Numbered from the stretch's first letter, positions 51,809 through 60,983 are shown. The stretch: 61,008 nt of DNA from Caldifarciminota bacterium UBA5631 (GCA_002421425.1 DIJZ01000005.1:1-61008); one strand, 5' to 3'. Notes: a model not told the origin generated them from the sequence alone. Numbers and translations are program-made.

Positions 51809-53140
51809 TTATTTAGCTTCAATAAAAGCTTTGTAGCCTTTGTAAGTCATATAAATATCGACCTTTGATGCAATTTCAAAGGGGGAGTGCATTGAAAGGA
51901 GTGGTGTGCCGGCATCAATGGTATCAATTCCGAGCTTTGATAAATATTTTGCCACAGTTCCTCCTCCTCCTTCGTCAACTTTTCCAAGCTCTGCAACCTG
52001 CCAGGCTACTCCATTACTTTCGAAGATAGAGATTACCTTTGCAACAAACTCAGCGTGGGCATCATTCGTAGAGTACTTGCCTCCCGAACCCGTGTACTTA
52101 GAGATTCCGATCCCGTAACCTAATTTTGCAGCGTTTTTCAATTCATGGACTTCTTTCCAGTTTGGGTCAACTCCTGCAGTTACGTCTCCTGAGATCGCTT
52201 CGCTCTTGTAAAGGATTTCACGAATGCTTGTGTAGTCTGTAATTCCATATTCCCTCAGGATGGTGCTAATTGCATATTCGAGGAGCAATGATTGCGCTCC
52301 CGTATTGCCGTCAGAGCCTGTTTCTTCTTTGTCAAATAGAATCACCAGTGTATCTTTTTCCACGTGTGTTGCATCCATTAGCGCCGTCACAGCGGTATAT
52401 GCGCAGACTCTGTCATCCTGTCCATACCCTCCCACCATTGATCTGTCAACACCAACATCAAGGGCAGGTCCCTGAGGCACAATTTCTAATTCTGCAGAAA
52501 GAAAGTCAGATTCCTCTATGTTGTACTTTTCTTTTAGGAGCGCAAGGATATTTGTCTTAACTTTCTCTTTAATTTTTTCATCTTCAGTTTTCAAAGGAAT
52601 ATGCCCGAAGACAAGGTCAAGTTTTTCTCCCTGTATTGCTTCTGAAATGTTCTTTGTTGCCTGTACATTTCGTGCCAAATGGGGCAGAATATCAGTGAAA
52701 GTAAATACAGGGTCACCCTGTACATCTCCGATATTTACCTTTAGAGAATTCCCATCCTTTTTAACAATTAATCCGCGTATTGCCATGGGCTTTGTGACCC
52801 ATTGATATTTTTTAATTCCTCCGTAGTAATGTGTTTCAAGGAGCGCCAGATCTGTATCCTCGTACACTGGATTCGGTTTGATATCTATACGTGGAGCGTC
52901 AATGTGGGCTGCAAGGATTCTAAAGCCATTACGAATATCAGATTTGCCCTTTCTGTGAAGCACGAGGCTCTTGCCTTTGAAATTATACGTCTTAATATCG
53001 CCATTTCCTTTAAGGTGATCTAAGAAGTATTCAACAGTCTCCCTCTCAGTTTTAGCTTCTGAAAGAAACTCTTTGTATGACTCGCAATATTTGAATACTT
53101 CATCCACATTCGAAACTTTCCATGCATTCTTGAATTCCAT
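51809..53140 (-). CDS. M18 aminopeptidase
   Basis: A 443-residue zinc aminopeptidase of the aspartyl aminopeptidase family. Metal and catalytic motifs are AAHIDAPRID, the DKEETGS stretch (VILFDKEETGSDGNTGAQS), and the C-terminal TPLLSMHSPFEIASK. The protein acts in the cytoplasm as a large oligomer releasing acidic or other N-terminal residues. It is the fifth gene after the divergent promoter region and is preceded by porB with eight bases between. TGAGGT is its probable ribosome binding site. Confidence 0.9.
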   Translation of the reverse strand: MEFKNAWKVSNVDEVFKYCESYKEFLSEAKTERETVEYFLDHLKGNGDIKTYNFKGKSLVLHRKGKSDIRNGFRILAAHIDAPRIDIKPNPVYEDTDLALLETHYYGGIKKYQWVTKPMAIRGLIVKKDGNSLKVNIGDVQGDPVFTFTDILPHLARNVQATKNISEAIQGEKLDLVFGHIPLKTEDEKIKEKVKTNILALLKEKYNIEESDFLSAELEIVPQGPALDVGVDRSMVGGYGQDDRVCAYTAVTALMDATHVEKDTLVILFDKEETGSDGNTGAQSLLLEYAISTILREYGITDYTSIREILYKSEAISGDVTAGVDPNWKEVHELKNAAKLGYGIGISKYTGSGGKYSTNDAHAEFVAKVISIFESNGVAWQVAELGKVDEGGGGTVAKYLSKLGIDTIDAGTPLLSMHSPFEIASKVDIYMTYKGYKAFIEAK

Positions 53141-53148
53141 TGTTTACC

Positions 53149-54081
53149 TCACTTATAGAATTCCGGTCTCGGGATATTTTCCAGTGTTCCGTGGGTAAGT
53201 TCATGCTTTTTCAGAATATAATCTAAATTCTCGTCTACCATCCTCTGTATGTGCTCAACGTCTTCTTCTTTGAGATGTTTGAATCTTCCTTGCATTTTGA
53301 GATACTCGATAACAGGTAACTTATTTGGGGGAAGATAGCTAACGGTGTAATTCCGCCCGTTCTCAATTTCATATAATGGAAAAATGGCGGTTTGCGTTGC
53401 GAGTCTTGCAACTTGGATGCTAATATCTGAAGCCATTTTCCAGCCGGGAGGGCATGGAGCAAAAATGTGGATAAAGCGGAATCCTTTAACATTTTTTGCT
53501 TTTGTAACCTTCCTGATGAAATCCTCCGGGTATGCTACGTTCACTGTGGCCTGGTATGGAATTTTGTGCGCTGCGAGGATCTCGTCAATATTCTTCTTGG
53601 GCTTGTCTTCAGGATGCTTTACTGGGGTTGTGGTTGTCCATGCACCCCATGGCGTTGCACTGGACCTTTGGATTCCAGTGTTCATGTATGCTTCATTATC
53701 GTATACAAAGTAAATGATATCTTCATTTCTTTCTGCAGCACCCGATATAGCTTGAATGCCAATATCAAAGGTTCCTCCATCGCCTGCCCATGCAAAAACG
53801 GTCGCATCCTTGAGTCCTCTTACGCTCAGACCGGCTTTTAAACCCGCTGCAGATATAGCAGCAGTCTCAAAAGCGGTATGAAAAACAGGTACTTTCAAAG
53901 CATGGTAAAGCACATCACCAGATATAATGGTCCAGCAACAGGCTGGAATTGTGGCGACTGAGTTTTCTCCAAGGGCTTTGAGGGCAAGTCTCATAGCCAG
54001 CGCGCCACCGCAACCTTGACATGCTGCATGCCCGCTGAAAAGTAACTCTTTTTCTGGAATTTGCCAGTTTTTCATTATCAT
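53149..54081 (-). CDS. porB: 2-oxoacid:ferredoxin oxidoreductase beta subunit (pyruvate type), copy 1
   Basis: The thiamine-diphosphate subunit of a pyruvate-type oxidoreductase. Cluster cysteines are in HAACQGCGG, PACCW and APCPPGW. The ThDP-binding motif is GDGGTFDIGIQA, followed by YDNEAYMNTGIQRSS. I choose ATG 54081, overlapping the alpha-subunit stop (ATGA), giving 310 residues; an ATG at 54099 overlaps the ribosome binding site GAAGGGGGT. It is the last core subunit of the minus-strand operon. Confidence 0.9.
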   Translation of the reverse strand: MIMKNWQIPEKELLFSGHAACQGCGGALAMRLALKALGENSVATIPACCWTIISGDVLYHALKVPVFHTAFETAAISAAGLKAGLSVRGLKDATVFAWAGDGGTFDIGIQAISGAAERNEDIIYFVYDNEAYMNTGIQRSSATPWGAWTTTTPVKHPEDKPKKNIDEILAAHKIPYQATVNVAYPEDFIRKVTKAKNVKGFRFIHIFAPCPPGWKMASDISIQVARLATQTAIFPLYEIENGRNYTVSYLPPNKLPVIEYLKMQGRFKHLKEEDVEHIQRMVDENLDYILKKHELTHGTLENIPRPEFYK

Positions 54082-55235
54082 AATTTGACCCCCTTCCATA
54101 TTATTTCTTCAAGGGTTTCTCGCTTTTTCATATCTTCATATATGTCAACTACGTCGCTTACTGTGATATCTCTTCCACCAAGACCTGCAATATATCCGAA
54201 TACTGGAGGTCTATTGCTTAGGGGATATAGAGCAGACTTAACTTCCTGGTAGAATATCCCGTGATGTCCGAAAGAGATATTCCTATCTATTACTGCAACC
54301 TTTTTTCTCCCTGACAGCAGCTCTCGAAGTTTCTCGAAGGGAAATGGCCTTAATACTCTGAATTTTAACAATCCAGCTTTTTCACCCTTCTTTCTGAGTT
54401 CCTGTATTGCAACCCTGGCGGTGGACGTTACGGCGCCCACAGTAATAATAACGTATTCTGCGTCGTCCATCATATATGGCTCAACAAGGTCATAAGAGTG
54501 TCCGAACATATCTCCAAAGAGCTTTCCTTCCTTCTCGAAGATTTCTACTGCGTTTTCCATTGCTCTTTGCATTTTGTATCTGAATTCCATATATGTATCA
54601 GGGGCTGCAAGGGCTCCATAACCAATGGGTTTTCCAGGTTCAATTGTAACCATTGGCCTGTAAGGAGGAAGATACTCATCAATTTTTTCTTGGTCATGTA
54701 TTTCAATTGGTTCTGAAGTATGAGAGAGCACGAAGGCATCAAGAACTACCATGCAGGGAAGGAATACCTGCTCCGCAACTTTGTAGGCGAGGATTATGCT
54801 ATCAAAGGCCTCTTGATTAGATTCAACGTATATCTGCATCCAGCCTGTGTCCCTCTGGGAGAGAGAATCATTCTGGTCAGTCCAAATGGTCCAGGGAGGC
54901 GCCATAGCACGATTTATGTCCGCAAGTACTATCGGTAATCTGGCACCTGCTGCCCAATGTAGCATTTCGTGCATAAGAGCAAGTCCCTGGGCTGATGTCG
55001 CAGTGAAGGCCCTTGCACCAGCGGCAGAAGCGGAGATGCAAGCAGACATAGCAGAATGTTCCGATTCGACGTTTACGAAGATTGCGTCTAATTTCCCATC
55101 AGCAACAAGTTCCGAGAGCAGCTCTACTACCTGGGTTTGTGGTGTGATGGGGTATGCAGAAATAACCTGGACCCTCGATGCCATCGCTCCGTATGAAACG
55201 GCATGGTTTCCAGTTAATACTTTCTTAATTGACAT
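54078..55235 (-). CDS. porA: 2-oxoacid:ferredoxin oxidoreductase alpha subunit (pyruvate type), copy 1
   Basis: A 385-residue alpha subunit with AYPITPQTQ near the N-terminus, VESEHSAMSACISAS and TSAQGLALMHE, and the C-terminal VIDRNISFGHHG region. Together with porG, the delta-like protein and porB it forms an enzyme that converts pyruvate (or a similar 2-oxoacid) and CoA to acyl-CoA with reduction of ferredoxin. It starts eleven bases after the delta-like gene and overlaps porB by four bases. A paralogue lies at 57947-59134. Confidence 0.9.
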   Translation of the reverse strand: MSIKKVLTGNHAVSYGAMASRVQVISAYPITPQTQVVELLSELVADGKLDAIFVNVESEHSAMSACISASAAGARAFTATSAQGLALMHEMLHWAAGARLPIVLADINRAMAPPWTIWTDQNDSLSQRDTGWMQIYVESNQEAFDSIILAYKVAEQVFLPCMVVLDAFVLSHTSEPIEIHDQEKIDEYLPPYRPMVTIEPGKPIGYGALAAPDTYMEFRYKMQRAMENAVEIFEKEGKLFGDMFGHSYDLVEPYMMDDAEYVIITVGAVTSTARVAIQELRKKGEKAGLLKFRVLRPFPFEKLRELLSGRKKVAVIDRNISFGHHGIFYQEVKSALYPLSNRPPVFGYIAGLGGRDITVSDVVDIYEDMKKRETLEEIIWKGVKL

Positions 55236-55246
55236 AAGTGCCTCCC

Positions 55247-56350
55247 TTATTTTTCTGGAATCAACTCAAGAATGCCTCTGGGGCACTCGTTCACACACAC
55301 TCCGCAACCCTTACAATAGTCGTAGTCGAATTCAGGAAAATTGTCAACCCATTTTACTGCAAAATCAGGACAAAATACATAACAATTTCCACAGGAATTA
55401 CATGTTCCGCAGGAAAAACATCTAAGGGCTTCTTGAATTGCAGTTCCTGTTTCCAATATTTCCTTCACGGAAGGTTCGTGATTAAAATAGTCTGTGATAA
55501 TCTCTTTAAAAGGAACAACTCTCCCAAGCTTCTCTTCGATGTATTCTGTTCCTGATGCTGAAGCTGCAATGTTGTAAGCGGCAGTGATAGCGTTCTTAAT
55601 CGTTTTTGAGATATCCTGATCCTCTATAGATGAATACACTTTTTCATAGTTTGTTTTCCCTGTTTTTGGTTCCTGGACTTCGACCATCGTGGGATAGGAG
55701 AAGCTTGACACAAATACAAAATCATACTCTTTCTGAATGCTTGAGAGTTCGAAGCGTGCGTTTTCGTGGAATTCAAGTCCAGCGTTTTTCAGGATTTTTC
55801 CTTCGGCGTCCAGAACTTCCGATGGAATTTTCTCTCTCACATCTTCAAAGGTTTCGTGGCTTTTCAGAAACAGATGGACCTCAAAACCTTCAGAGAGCAT
55901 GACATATGCAGCAGCCATCCCTGAAACTGATCCTCCTAAGACCGCAACTTTTCCTGCTTTTCTTTCTTTTCTTTCGATGTGCTTTCGATTAAGGAAGGAA
56001 TCACCAAGGAATTTTTCAAGTTCTCTAATTGAGACTTTCTCATCGTACTTGTTTCTATTACAACCGGTTTCGCATTTGGCAGGGCAAAGCCTTCCTGTGA
56101 TGGTGGGAAAAGGATTCCACCTCAGAATTTCCAAAGAAGCTTTGTCTTGTTCGTGTTTTGTGAGATAATCGATGAATTTTGGAATTCGAATTTTTAAGGG
56201 GCATGCATTCTCACAAGGTGCACTTCTCTCTCCAATTATCGGCTTTACATTCTTCCAGGTGCCGGTTTTCCTCACAAGGGTAACACCCTGGGATATGGGA
56301 GCCTCTGGAAGGTCTCTGAGAGAGTTTACTTTTATTGGTTTAATATCCAT
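55247..56350 (-). CDS. Delta-type ferredoxin subunit with inserted GltD-like domain
   Basis: The first 40 residues (LPEAPISQGVTLVRKTGTW) and last 60 (two 4Fe-4S motifs, CGTCNSCGNCYVFCP and CKGCGVCVNECP) are those of a PorD ferredoxin subunit. Between them lies a Fer4_20/GltD-like segment with Cys46, Cys50, Cys89, Cys93 and Cys97. A short Rossmann unit follows, whose glycine motif is GGSVSGM rather than GxGxxG. The FAD/NADPH part is only about 120 residues, so flavin reduction is doubtful. It may wire the oxidoreductase to an alternative electron carrier. AAGGAGG precedes the ATG. Confidence 0.75.
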   Translation of the reverse strand: MDIKPIKVNSLRDLPEAPISQGVTLVRKTGTWKNVKPIIGERSAPCENACPLKIRIPKFIDYLTKHEQDKASLEILRWNPFPTITGRLCPAKCETGCNRNKYDEKVSIRELEKFLGDSFLNRKHIERKERKAGKVAVLGGSVSGMAAAYVMLSEGFEVHLFLKSHETFEDVREKIPSEVLDAEGKILKNAGLEFHENARFELSSIQKEYDFVFVSSFSYPTMVEVQEPKTGKTNYEKVYSSIEDQDISKTIKNAITAAYNIAASASGTEYIEEKLGRVVPFKEIITDYFNHEPSVKEILETGTAIQEALRCFSCGTCNSCGNCYVFCPDFAVKWVDNFPEFDYDYCKGCGVCVNECPRGILELIPEK

Positions 56351-56359
56351 GAAGCCTCC

Positions 56360-56923
56360 TTATTTTCTTATGCGAGTCATGTTGTATGCTTCTTCGCATG
56401 CTTTCTGATTTGCATCTGGCTTTACGGGGACTTCTTCTGGAATGGAATTCAATATTGCACTTAGCGGTATAACATTCTCAAGAACCCTTGAGAAAGCTCC
56501 TAAAATAGCTGTATTTACAATAGGTTGAGCCTTTGAGCCGAGTCCATATTTTACGGCTATCTCTGAAGCATCAACAGTTGCAACTCTGAATTTTGCTGGG
56601 ATATCTAAGTTTTCTGGTAGCTCGGGTGTGTTCACAATAACCCAGCCACCTTCCTTCAGACCCGCAAAGGTATCTGGAATGGAAAGTAGCGTTGGGTCAA
56701 GAACTACGATGTGGTCAGGTTCGTAGATATTTGAGCGAACAGGAAGCTCTTCTTCGCTTTCAGCGATTCTTGTGAATGCTACCACCGGTGCACCCCGTCG
56801 TTCAACACCAAATTGTGGAAATGATTGAGCATATTTACCCACTCTAAATGCTGCATCGGCGAGGATCTTGGAGGCAACAACAGCACCCTGTCCCCCTCTG
56901 CCATGCGTGCGTATCTCAACCAT
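56360..56923 (-). CDS. porG: 2-oxoacid:ferredoxin oxidoreductase gamma subunit, copy 1
   Basis: A 187-residue gamma subunit with RTHGRGGQGAVVASKILADAA at the start (a 21-residue family block whose key part is GRGGQGA), QSFPQFGVERRGAPV and NTAILGAFSRV. It opens the minus-strand operon gamma-delta-alpha-beta, the Thermotoga-like order. An AAGGAGGG ribosome binding site precedes the ATG. Its paralogue at 57091 is divergent, 167 bases away. Confidence 0.9.
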   Translation of the reverse strand: MVEIRTHGRGGQGAVVASKILADAAFRVGKYAQSFPQFGVERRGAPVVAFTRIAESEEELPVRSNIYEPDHIVVLDPTLLSIPDTFAGLKEGGWVIVNTPELPENLDIPAKFRVATVDASEIAVKYGLGSKAQPIVNTAILGAFSRVLENVIPLSAILNSIPEEVPVKPDANQKACEEAYNMTRIRK

Positions 56924-56947
56924 TGGACCCTCCTTGATTTAGAAAAT

Positions 56948-56976
56948 AGTTTAATCCTAAAATTAAGGTAATTCAA
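56948..56976 (-). promoter_or_regulatory. Promoter of oxidoreductase operon 1
   Basis: On the minus strand TTGAAT (56976-56971), 17 bases and TAAACT (56953-56948) predict a start near 56941. That leaves a leader of about 18 bases carrying AAGGAGGG. Confidence 0.55.
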
Positions 56977-57060
56977 TTAATTTGGTACAATTTCGCAATA
57001 TTTCCAATTTATCCTATTTACCAGACGCATGCACATGTTTTAAAAACGCCTTTGCTGGTT

Positions 57061-57066
57061 TATAAT
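57061..57066 (+). promoter_or_regulatory. -10 box of oxidoreductase operon 2
   Basis: A perfect TATAAT on the plus strand predicts a start near 57073, leaving a leader with AAAGGAG before ATG 57091. The -35 region at 17 bases (TTTTAA, 57038-57043) is poor, so an activator may be needed. Confidence 0.45.
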
Positions 57067-57090
57067 CAAACACAAAGAAAGGAGTAAAAA

Positions 57091-57651
57091 ATGGTTGAAA
57101 TTAGATGGCACGGAAGAGGGGGTCTGGGAGCCAAAACCGCAGCACTCCTCTTTGGTGAAGCGATGATGCATTCGGGTATGTATATTCAGGCTTTCCCCGA
57201 GTACGGGCCAGAAAGAAGGGGAGCCCCGGTTACTGCCTACAATAGAATTGATGACAAGCCGATTAGGGTTCATTTTGCCATTCAGAAACCAAACGCCGTT
57301 TGTGTTCTTGATGCGACTTTGCTTTCAACTGACGCTGTGAGAGAGGGCTGCGATGAAAGTACCGTCTTTATTATTAATTCGTCATTTGACCCTTTAGCGA
57401 TTAAAAAGAAGTTTGACCTTCCTGGCAAGGTATATACTGTAGATGCTTCCGGGATCTCCGAAGAAGTCCTTGGAAGAAATCTTCCTAACACGCCTATGCT
57501 TGGAGCACTAATGAAGGTTGTCCATCTAATGGATTTTGAAACATTCATTGAAGCCGTGGAAGCGAGATTAAGGATTAAATACAAACCGGAAGTTGTTGAG
57601 GGCAATATTAAGGCTATTAGAAGAGCCTACCAGGAGGTAAAAGGTCTATGA
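57091..57651 (+). CDS. porG: 2-oxoacid:ferredoxin oxidoreductase gamma subunit, copy 2
   Basis: A 186-residue gamma subunit paralogous to the divergent copy, with RWHGRGGLGAKTAALLFGE at the N-terminus and AFPEYGPERRGAPVTAYNR and NTPMLGAL later. The central glycine motif is GRGGLGA. It opens the plus-strand operon gamma-delta-alpha-beta and overlaps the ferredoxin gene by four bases (ATGA). Confidence 0.92.
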   Translation: MVEIRWHGRGGLGAKTAALLFGEAMMHSGMYIQAFPEYGPERRGAPVTAYNRIDDKPIRVHFAIQKPNAVCVLDATLLSTDAVREGCDESTVFIINSSFDPLAIKKKFDLPGKVYTVDASGISEEVLGRNLPNTPMLGALMKVVHLMDFETFIEAVEARLRIKYKPEVVEGNIKAIRRAYQEVKGL

Positions 57652-57947
57652 AGAAAAAAGGATGGAAAGAATTACCAGAGGGGTGTTTTATACCAGGTGT
57701 TCCAACTTCTCAGGATCTTAAAACAGGTAGCTGGAGAACTTCAAAACCAGTGTGGGATCCTAACAAATGCACAAGCTGTTTCCTTTGCTGGGTTTATTGT
57801 CCAGATAATGCGATTATTCTGAAGGATGTGGGAGGCGATCCGAAGGTTTCCGGAATTAATTATGACTATTGCAAGGGATGTGGTATATGTGCCGATGTGT
57901 GCCCTCCAAAAGTAAAGGCTATCCACATGGAAAGGGAGGAGCTGTAA
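57648..57947 (+). CDS. porD: 2-oxoacid:ferredoxin oxidoreductase delta (ferredoxin) subunit, copy 2
   Basis: A 99-residue subunit with two 4Fe-4S clusters: CTSCFLCWVYCPDN and CKGCGICADVCPPK. The N-terminus (LPEGCFIPGV...KTGSWRTSKPV) is the standard PorD lead-in. Unlike copy 1 it carries no inserted domain. It passes electrons from the catalytic core to soluble ferredoxin. The stop shares one base with the alpha-subunit start (TAATG). Confidence 0.93.
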   Translation: MKKKGWKELPEGCFIPGVPTSQDLKTGSWRTSKPVWDPNKCTSCFLCWVYCPDNAIILKDVGGDPKVSGINYDYCKGCGICADVCPPKVKAIHMEREEL

Positions 57948-59134
57948 TGACTGAGAAAGAAAGAACAAAGATGGCTTTGACAGGTAATGAGGCTTTTGCT
58001 TATGCTATGAAGCAGATAAATCCGGATGTTGTTGCTGCTTACCCAATCACGCCAGCTACCGAAATCGTTCAGATTTTCGCGAAATACGTTTCTGATGGAG
58101 AGGTAGATACCGAATTTGTTGCCGTAGAGTCTGAGCATTCTGCAATGTCGGCATGCATTGGTGCTTCTGCCTCGGGTGCAAGAGTTATTACCGGTACGTC
58201 CTCTCAGGGCCTGGCTTTGATGCATGAGATGTTGTACATTGCTTCTGCATTAAGACTGCCCATCGTTCTCGCAGAGGTCAATAGAGCCCTTTCTGCTCCC
58301 ATTAATATACACTGCGATCACTCCGATACTATGGGATCAAGAGATGCAGGATGGATCCAAATATATTGTGAGAACGCCAATGAGGGATATCACACACTCA
58401 TTCAGGCAGTGAGAATTGCTGAAACCGTAAATCTTCCAGTAATGGCCACTCTTGATGGCTTTATTATTAGCCATGAGATGGAGGTCGTAGAATCCCTTGA
58501 TACACAAGAAGTTAGAGAGTTCATCGGGAAAAGAAAGCCACTATATTCAGTTCTTGATGTTGAGAAACCGATAATGGTTGGGCCTCTGGATCTAACTGAC
58601 TACTACTTTGAACACAAAAGGCAGCAGATAGAGGCTATGAAGAAATCTAAAGCGGTGATCAAAGAAGTAATTGAGGAATACAACACAAAATTTGGTTTTG
58701 ATTTTCCGGTTTTCATTGAAACGTATCGCATGGAGGACGCTGAGTATGCCATTCTTGCAATGAGTTCTGCAGCTGGCACTATGAAAGAAGCTGTGGATAT
58801 TAGAAGAAGTATAGGTGAAAAGGTTGGGCTGGTGAGACTGAAGGTATTTAGACCTTTTCCCTTCGAACTCCTCACAGAAGTCTTCAAGAATGTGAAGGCA
58901 ATTGGAGTAATGGACAGGTCAGACTCAGTGAACAGCATGGGCGGTCCCGTTTTTAATGAAGTAAGATCTTCCCTTTATGAACTTGAAACACGGCCACGAA
59001 TTATGAACTTTGTTTTCGGACTCGGTGGAAGGGATTTTCCCATGGAAGATGCTCTTCACATAATAGACAGAGTGAAAGAGCTCAAAGATGGAAAGAAACT
59101 GGATTTTGTTGAGTACGTTGGAGTACGGGAGTAG
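57947..59134 (+). CDS. porA: 2-oxoacid:ferredoxin oxidoreductase alpha subunit (pyruvate type), copy 2
   Basis: A 395-residue alpha subunit with AAYPITPATEIVQIF, VESEHSAMSACIGAS and TSSQGLALMHE, and a VMDRSDSVNSMGGPV region. I choose ATG 57947, after GGGAGGAGC and inside the ferredoxin stop; an earlier in-frame start at 57869 would only read through the ferredoxin gene. The C-terminal VMDRSDS segment differs from copy 1 (VIDRNIS), so substrate preferences may differ. Confidence 0.92.
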   Translation: MTEKERTKMALTGNEAFAYAMKQINPDVVAAYPITPATEIVQIFAKYVSDGEVDTEFVAVESEHSAMSACIGASASGARVITGTSSQGLALMHEMLYIASALRLPIVLAEVNRALSAPINIHCDHSDTMGSRDAGWIQIYCENANEGYHTLIQAVRIAETVNLPVMATLDGFIISHEMEVVESLDTQEVREFIGKRKPLYSVLDVEKPIMVGPLDLTDYYFEHKRQQIEAMKKSKAVIKEVIEEYNTKFGFDFPVFIETYRMEDAEYAILAMSSAAGTMKEAVDIRRSIGEKVGLVRLKVFRPFPFELLTEVFKNVKAIGVMDRSDSVNSMGGPVFNEVRSSLYELETRPRIMNFVFGLGGRDFPMEDALHIIDRVKELKDGKKLDFVEYVGVRE

Positions 59135-59143
59135 GAGGGAAAA

Positions 59144-60109
59144 ATGGCAGATACTTTTTCGTTAAGTTTGAAAGAACTGGCAAAAAGAAACAAAGGCCTT
59201 GCTTCAGGTCATAGAGCCTGCGCGGGTTGTCCATTCCCTGCCGTTGTTAGAATGACGCTCAGTGCATCTGATTTTCCTGTAGTGGTCGCTAATGCGACGG
59301 GATGTATGGAAGTAACTACTTCAATTTTTCCATATGCAGCCTGGCCGGTTCCATGGATTCATAGCGCTTTTGAAAACGCTGCTGCAACAATTTCTGGTGT
59401 AGAAGCAGCCTACAAAGCGCTGGTTCGGAAGGGCGAAATTCCAGAACAAAAGAAAATTAAATTCATTGCATTTGGTGGTGATGGAGGCACGTACGACATT
59501 GGCCTTCAGGCTCTATCTGGAGCCGCCGAGAGAGGCCACAACTTTCTTTATATTCTCTATGACAATGAAGGTTATATGAACACAGGAATACAGCGGTCAA
59601 GCTCAACACCTTACGGTGCGAGCACCACTACTTCCCCGGCGGGCAAGGTAGTTCCTGGAAAGATGCAACACAAGAAACCAATAGTCGATATAATGGCGGC
59701 TCACGGAATTCCTTATGTGGCACAAGCCTCTGTAAGTCACTGGAACGACTATGTAAAAAAAGTAAGGAAGGCACTATCTATTGAAGGTCCGACTTTTATC
59801 GCGGTTTATTCACCTTGCGTTCCCGGCTGGGGATACCCAGAGAATAAGAGCATCGAAATGGCAAAACTTGCTGTAGAAACGGGATTCTGGCCTCTTTATG
59901 AGGTTGAATATGGGTTTTACAAAATCAACTACAGGCCAAGGAATCCTTTACCAATTGAAGAATTTCTGAAATCTCAGACCAGATTTGCACATCTTCTCAA
60001 AAAACCAGAGGTGGTGGAAGGGATCCGAGAGTTTATTAAGGAAAGATGGGATTTCCTTGAGTTTATGGCAACAAGAAAGGAAAGCAGAGGGTTAGAGGAA
60101 AATGTTTAA
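59144..60109 (+). CDS. porB: 2-oxoacid:ferredoxin oxidoreductase beta subunit (pyruvate type), copy 2
   Basis: A 321-residue ThDP subunit. The cluster cysteines are in RACAGCPFP, NATGCMEV and YSPCVPGW. The ThDP motif is GGDGGTYDIGLQA and the substrate-site segment YDNEGYMNTGIQRSSSTP is close to known pyruvate enzymes. The first cysteine motif reads CAGCP, where CxGCG is usual. It overlaps the universal stress protein gene by eight bases. Confidence 0.92.
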   Translation: MADTFSLSLKELAKRNKGLASGHRACAGCPFPAVVRMTLSASDFPVVVANATGCMEVTTSIFPYAAWPVPWIHSAFENAAATISGVEAAYKALVRKGEIPEQKKIKFIAFGGDGGTYDIGLQALSGAAERGHNFLYILYDNEGYMNTGIQRSSSTPYGASTTTSPAGKVVPGKMQHKKPIVDIMAAHGIPYVAQASVSHWNDYVKKVRKALSIEGPTFIAVYSPCVPGWGYPENKSIEMAKLAVETGFWPLYEVEYGFYKINYRPRNPLPIEEFLKSQTRFAHLLKKPEVVEGIREFIKERWDFLEFMATRKESRGLEENV

Positions 60110-60977
60110 GAAAATATTAGTACCCGTAGATTTCAGTCCTGCATCAAAGATTGCCGTTGATTGTGCACGGAAGCTGCTTAATGGGAAGGGGCAGTTAACG
60201 CTTATTCATGTATTTCCTTCAAAGATAAGGGAAACACTTACATTTTACGATATTCCTGGAAAAGTAAGGGAACTGGAAGTCAGAGTCGAAGAACTCAGGA
60301 GTAAGGCACAACAAGAGCTTGCAAAAATTGCGCAGTCTGTGGAAGAAAGAGGGATTCAGCCGAAAATAATCTTCAAGGAGGGTGACCCTGCAAGTGCTGT
60401 GATTCAGGAATCAATGCACGGATACGACTTAGTAGTTGTGGGTATTCCTGAGAAAAAAGCACAGATTGCAAGCACTGCACTAAATATAATTAAGGGTATC
60501 AGGATTTGCTGCCTTGTCGTTAAAGAGGCAAAAAGTAGACTCAGTTTTGAAAGAGTTCTCTTTACGGCAGATTTTTCGGATGTTTCCAAAAGCGCGTATA
60601 GTGAGCTCATAACGAAAATGCTTAAAGTTTACAAGTCAGATGTTACCGTGTTCAACGTCTTTGAGTTGCATCCTTTACCTTATTTGGAACAGGGAATGAC
60701 ATGGATGGTTGGTGATATAGAGGAGATTAAGAAGAACTTGCAAGGTAGACTAGTCGCAGAGTATCCAATGAAAGGAGTAACATATATCGTTGTTGAAGGT
60801 GCTGACGCAGGAATTGAGATTGTTGATTTTGCGGAGCGAAATAAATATAATATAATTGTCGTGGCACACGAGGAACGAGAATGGGTAGAGCGTGCATTTC
60901 TCGGCTCTGTAACAACGAAGGTAGTGAAGCTGTCTAAGTTACCAGTGCTTATTTACAGAAAAAGCAAAACAGTTTGA
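60102..60977 (+). CDS. Tandem universal stress protein (UspA)
   Basis: A 291-residue protein with two UspA domains (about 1-143 and 150-291). Each starts with a hydrophobic strand and an aspartate (ILVPVDFSPAS; RVLFTADFSDVS). The second keeps part of the ATP-loop pattern (AFLGSVTTKVVKLSKLPVLIYR), while the first is more degenerate (GIPEKKAQIASTALNIIKG). Translational overlap with porB suggests it responds to the energy state linked to this oxidoreductase. That link is inferred. Confidence 0.88.
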   Translation: MFKKILVPVDFSPASKIAVDCARKLLNGKGQLTLIHVFPSKIRETLTFYDIPGKVRELEVRVEELRSKAQQELAKIAQSVEERGIQPKIIFKEGDPASAVIQESMHGYDLVVVGIPEKKAQIASTALNIIKGIRICCLVVKEAKSRLSFERVLFTADFSDVSKSAYSELITKMLKVYKSDVTVFNVFELHPLPYLEQGMTWMVGDIEEIKKNLQGRLVAEYPMKGVTYIVVEGADAGIEIVDFAERNKYNIIVVAHEEREWVERAFLGSVTTKVVKLSKLPVLIYRKSKTV

Positions 60978-60983
60978 TGTTAG

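Noticed and set aside
57869..57946. N-terminal extension of the second alpha subunit
   Set aside because: These bases read through the ferredoxin gene in another frame; ATG 57947 has a good ribosome binding site and fits the family start.
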